A stretch of 32,982 bases of DNA from Myxococcus vastator. Lineage in GTDB: Bacteria > Myxococcota > Myxococcia > Myxococcales > Myxococcaceae. Below the pieces are notes generated by a model that saw only the letters and a program-made list of their open reading frames with translations, ran no database searches and was not told where the DNA came from. Each line of letters starts with the position of its first letter. Within the stretch, counting starts at the first letter, position 1. Where the stretch lies: positions 1-32,982 of the forward strand of contig NZ_JAAIYB010000038.1 in NCBI RefSeq assembly GCF_010894475.1, in the 5' to 3' direction. Below are positions 32,893 through 32,982 of this stretch, one piece after another. A program made the position numbers and the translations under genes.

Positions 32893-32982
32893 GTGCGCCG
32901 GGGAGATTACCCGCGCGCGCGCCAGGGTGCCGCCGAAACCTCAACCAGGGGCGTCATGCGCCCCCCTCCCTGCCTGGAGCGT

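Overview
The window is chromosomal DNA from a myxobacterium, most likely Myxococcaceae (Myxococcus/Corallococcus-like). The basis is very high GC with strong G/C at third codon positions, many GTG starts, densely packed overlapping genes, several two-component and chemosensory proteins, a eukaryotic-like Ser/Thr kinase with PEGA and TonB-type C-terminal regions, and two proteases ending in MYXO-CTERM-like sorting tails. No mobile element, CRISPR array, rRNA or prophage was seen. No gene-free gap exceeds about 250 bases. No gene in the interior looks broken; only the first is cut by the window edge.

Layout. 1-1715 (+): end of an alkaline-phosphatase-superfamily metalloenzyme, translationally coupled to a lipoprotein gluzincin peptidase. 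1847-3220 (+): soluble histidine kinase with a C-terminal receiver. 3232-4956 (-): exported-looking TldD-type metallopeptidase. 5087-8549 (-): nucleotide-sugar dehydrogenase and a heparinase II/III-like protein (polysaccharide metabolism). 8705-9787 (+): kinase-like protein with an intact H-box but no recognisable ATP-binding motifs. 9800-17022 (-): six-gene chemosensory operon transcribed cheW, cheR-TPR, mcp, cheY, cheW, cheA-REC. It resembles Wsp/Frz-type 'alternative cellular function' systems but has no cheB. 17267-19318 (+): divergent transmembrane Ser/Thr kinase with PEGA and TonB-like domains. 19357-22457 (-): HAD phosphatase preceded by an overlapping trio (small secreted protein and two paralogous metzincin proteases).

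22545-24791 (+): gltX, a small secreted protein, tRNA-Gln(CUG) and tRNA-Glu(CUC), closed by a strong intrinsic terminator. 24889-27643: a response regulator with a receiver-like C-terminal half (-), a small membrane protein (+), and a receiver-histidine kinase (-) whose 3' end overlaps the membrane protein gene. 27809-28526: a DUF2795-like protein (-) and a small charged protein (+). 28601-32010 (-): pyruvate dehydrogenase operon pdhA-pdhB-E2. 32146-32892 (-): HAD-superfamily phosphatase.

The most unusual material is the cheB-less chemosensory operon whose CheA seems to carry a second, histidine-less HPt module, the divergent kinase-PEGA-TonB protein, the coupled pair of MYXO-CTERM-like metalloproteases, and gltX grouped with the tRNAs for Glu and Gln. 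All functional statements come from reading motifs by eye; no database search was run.
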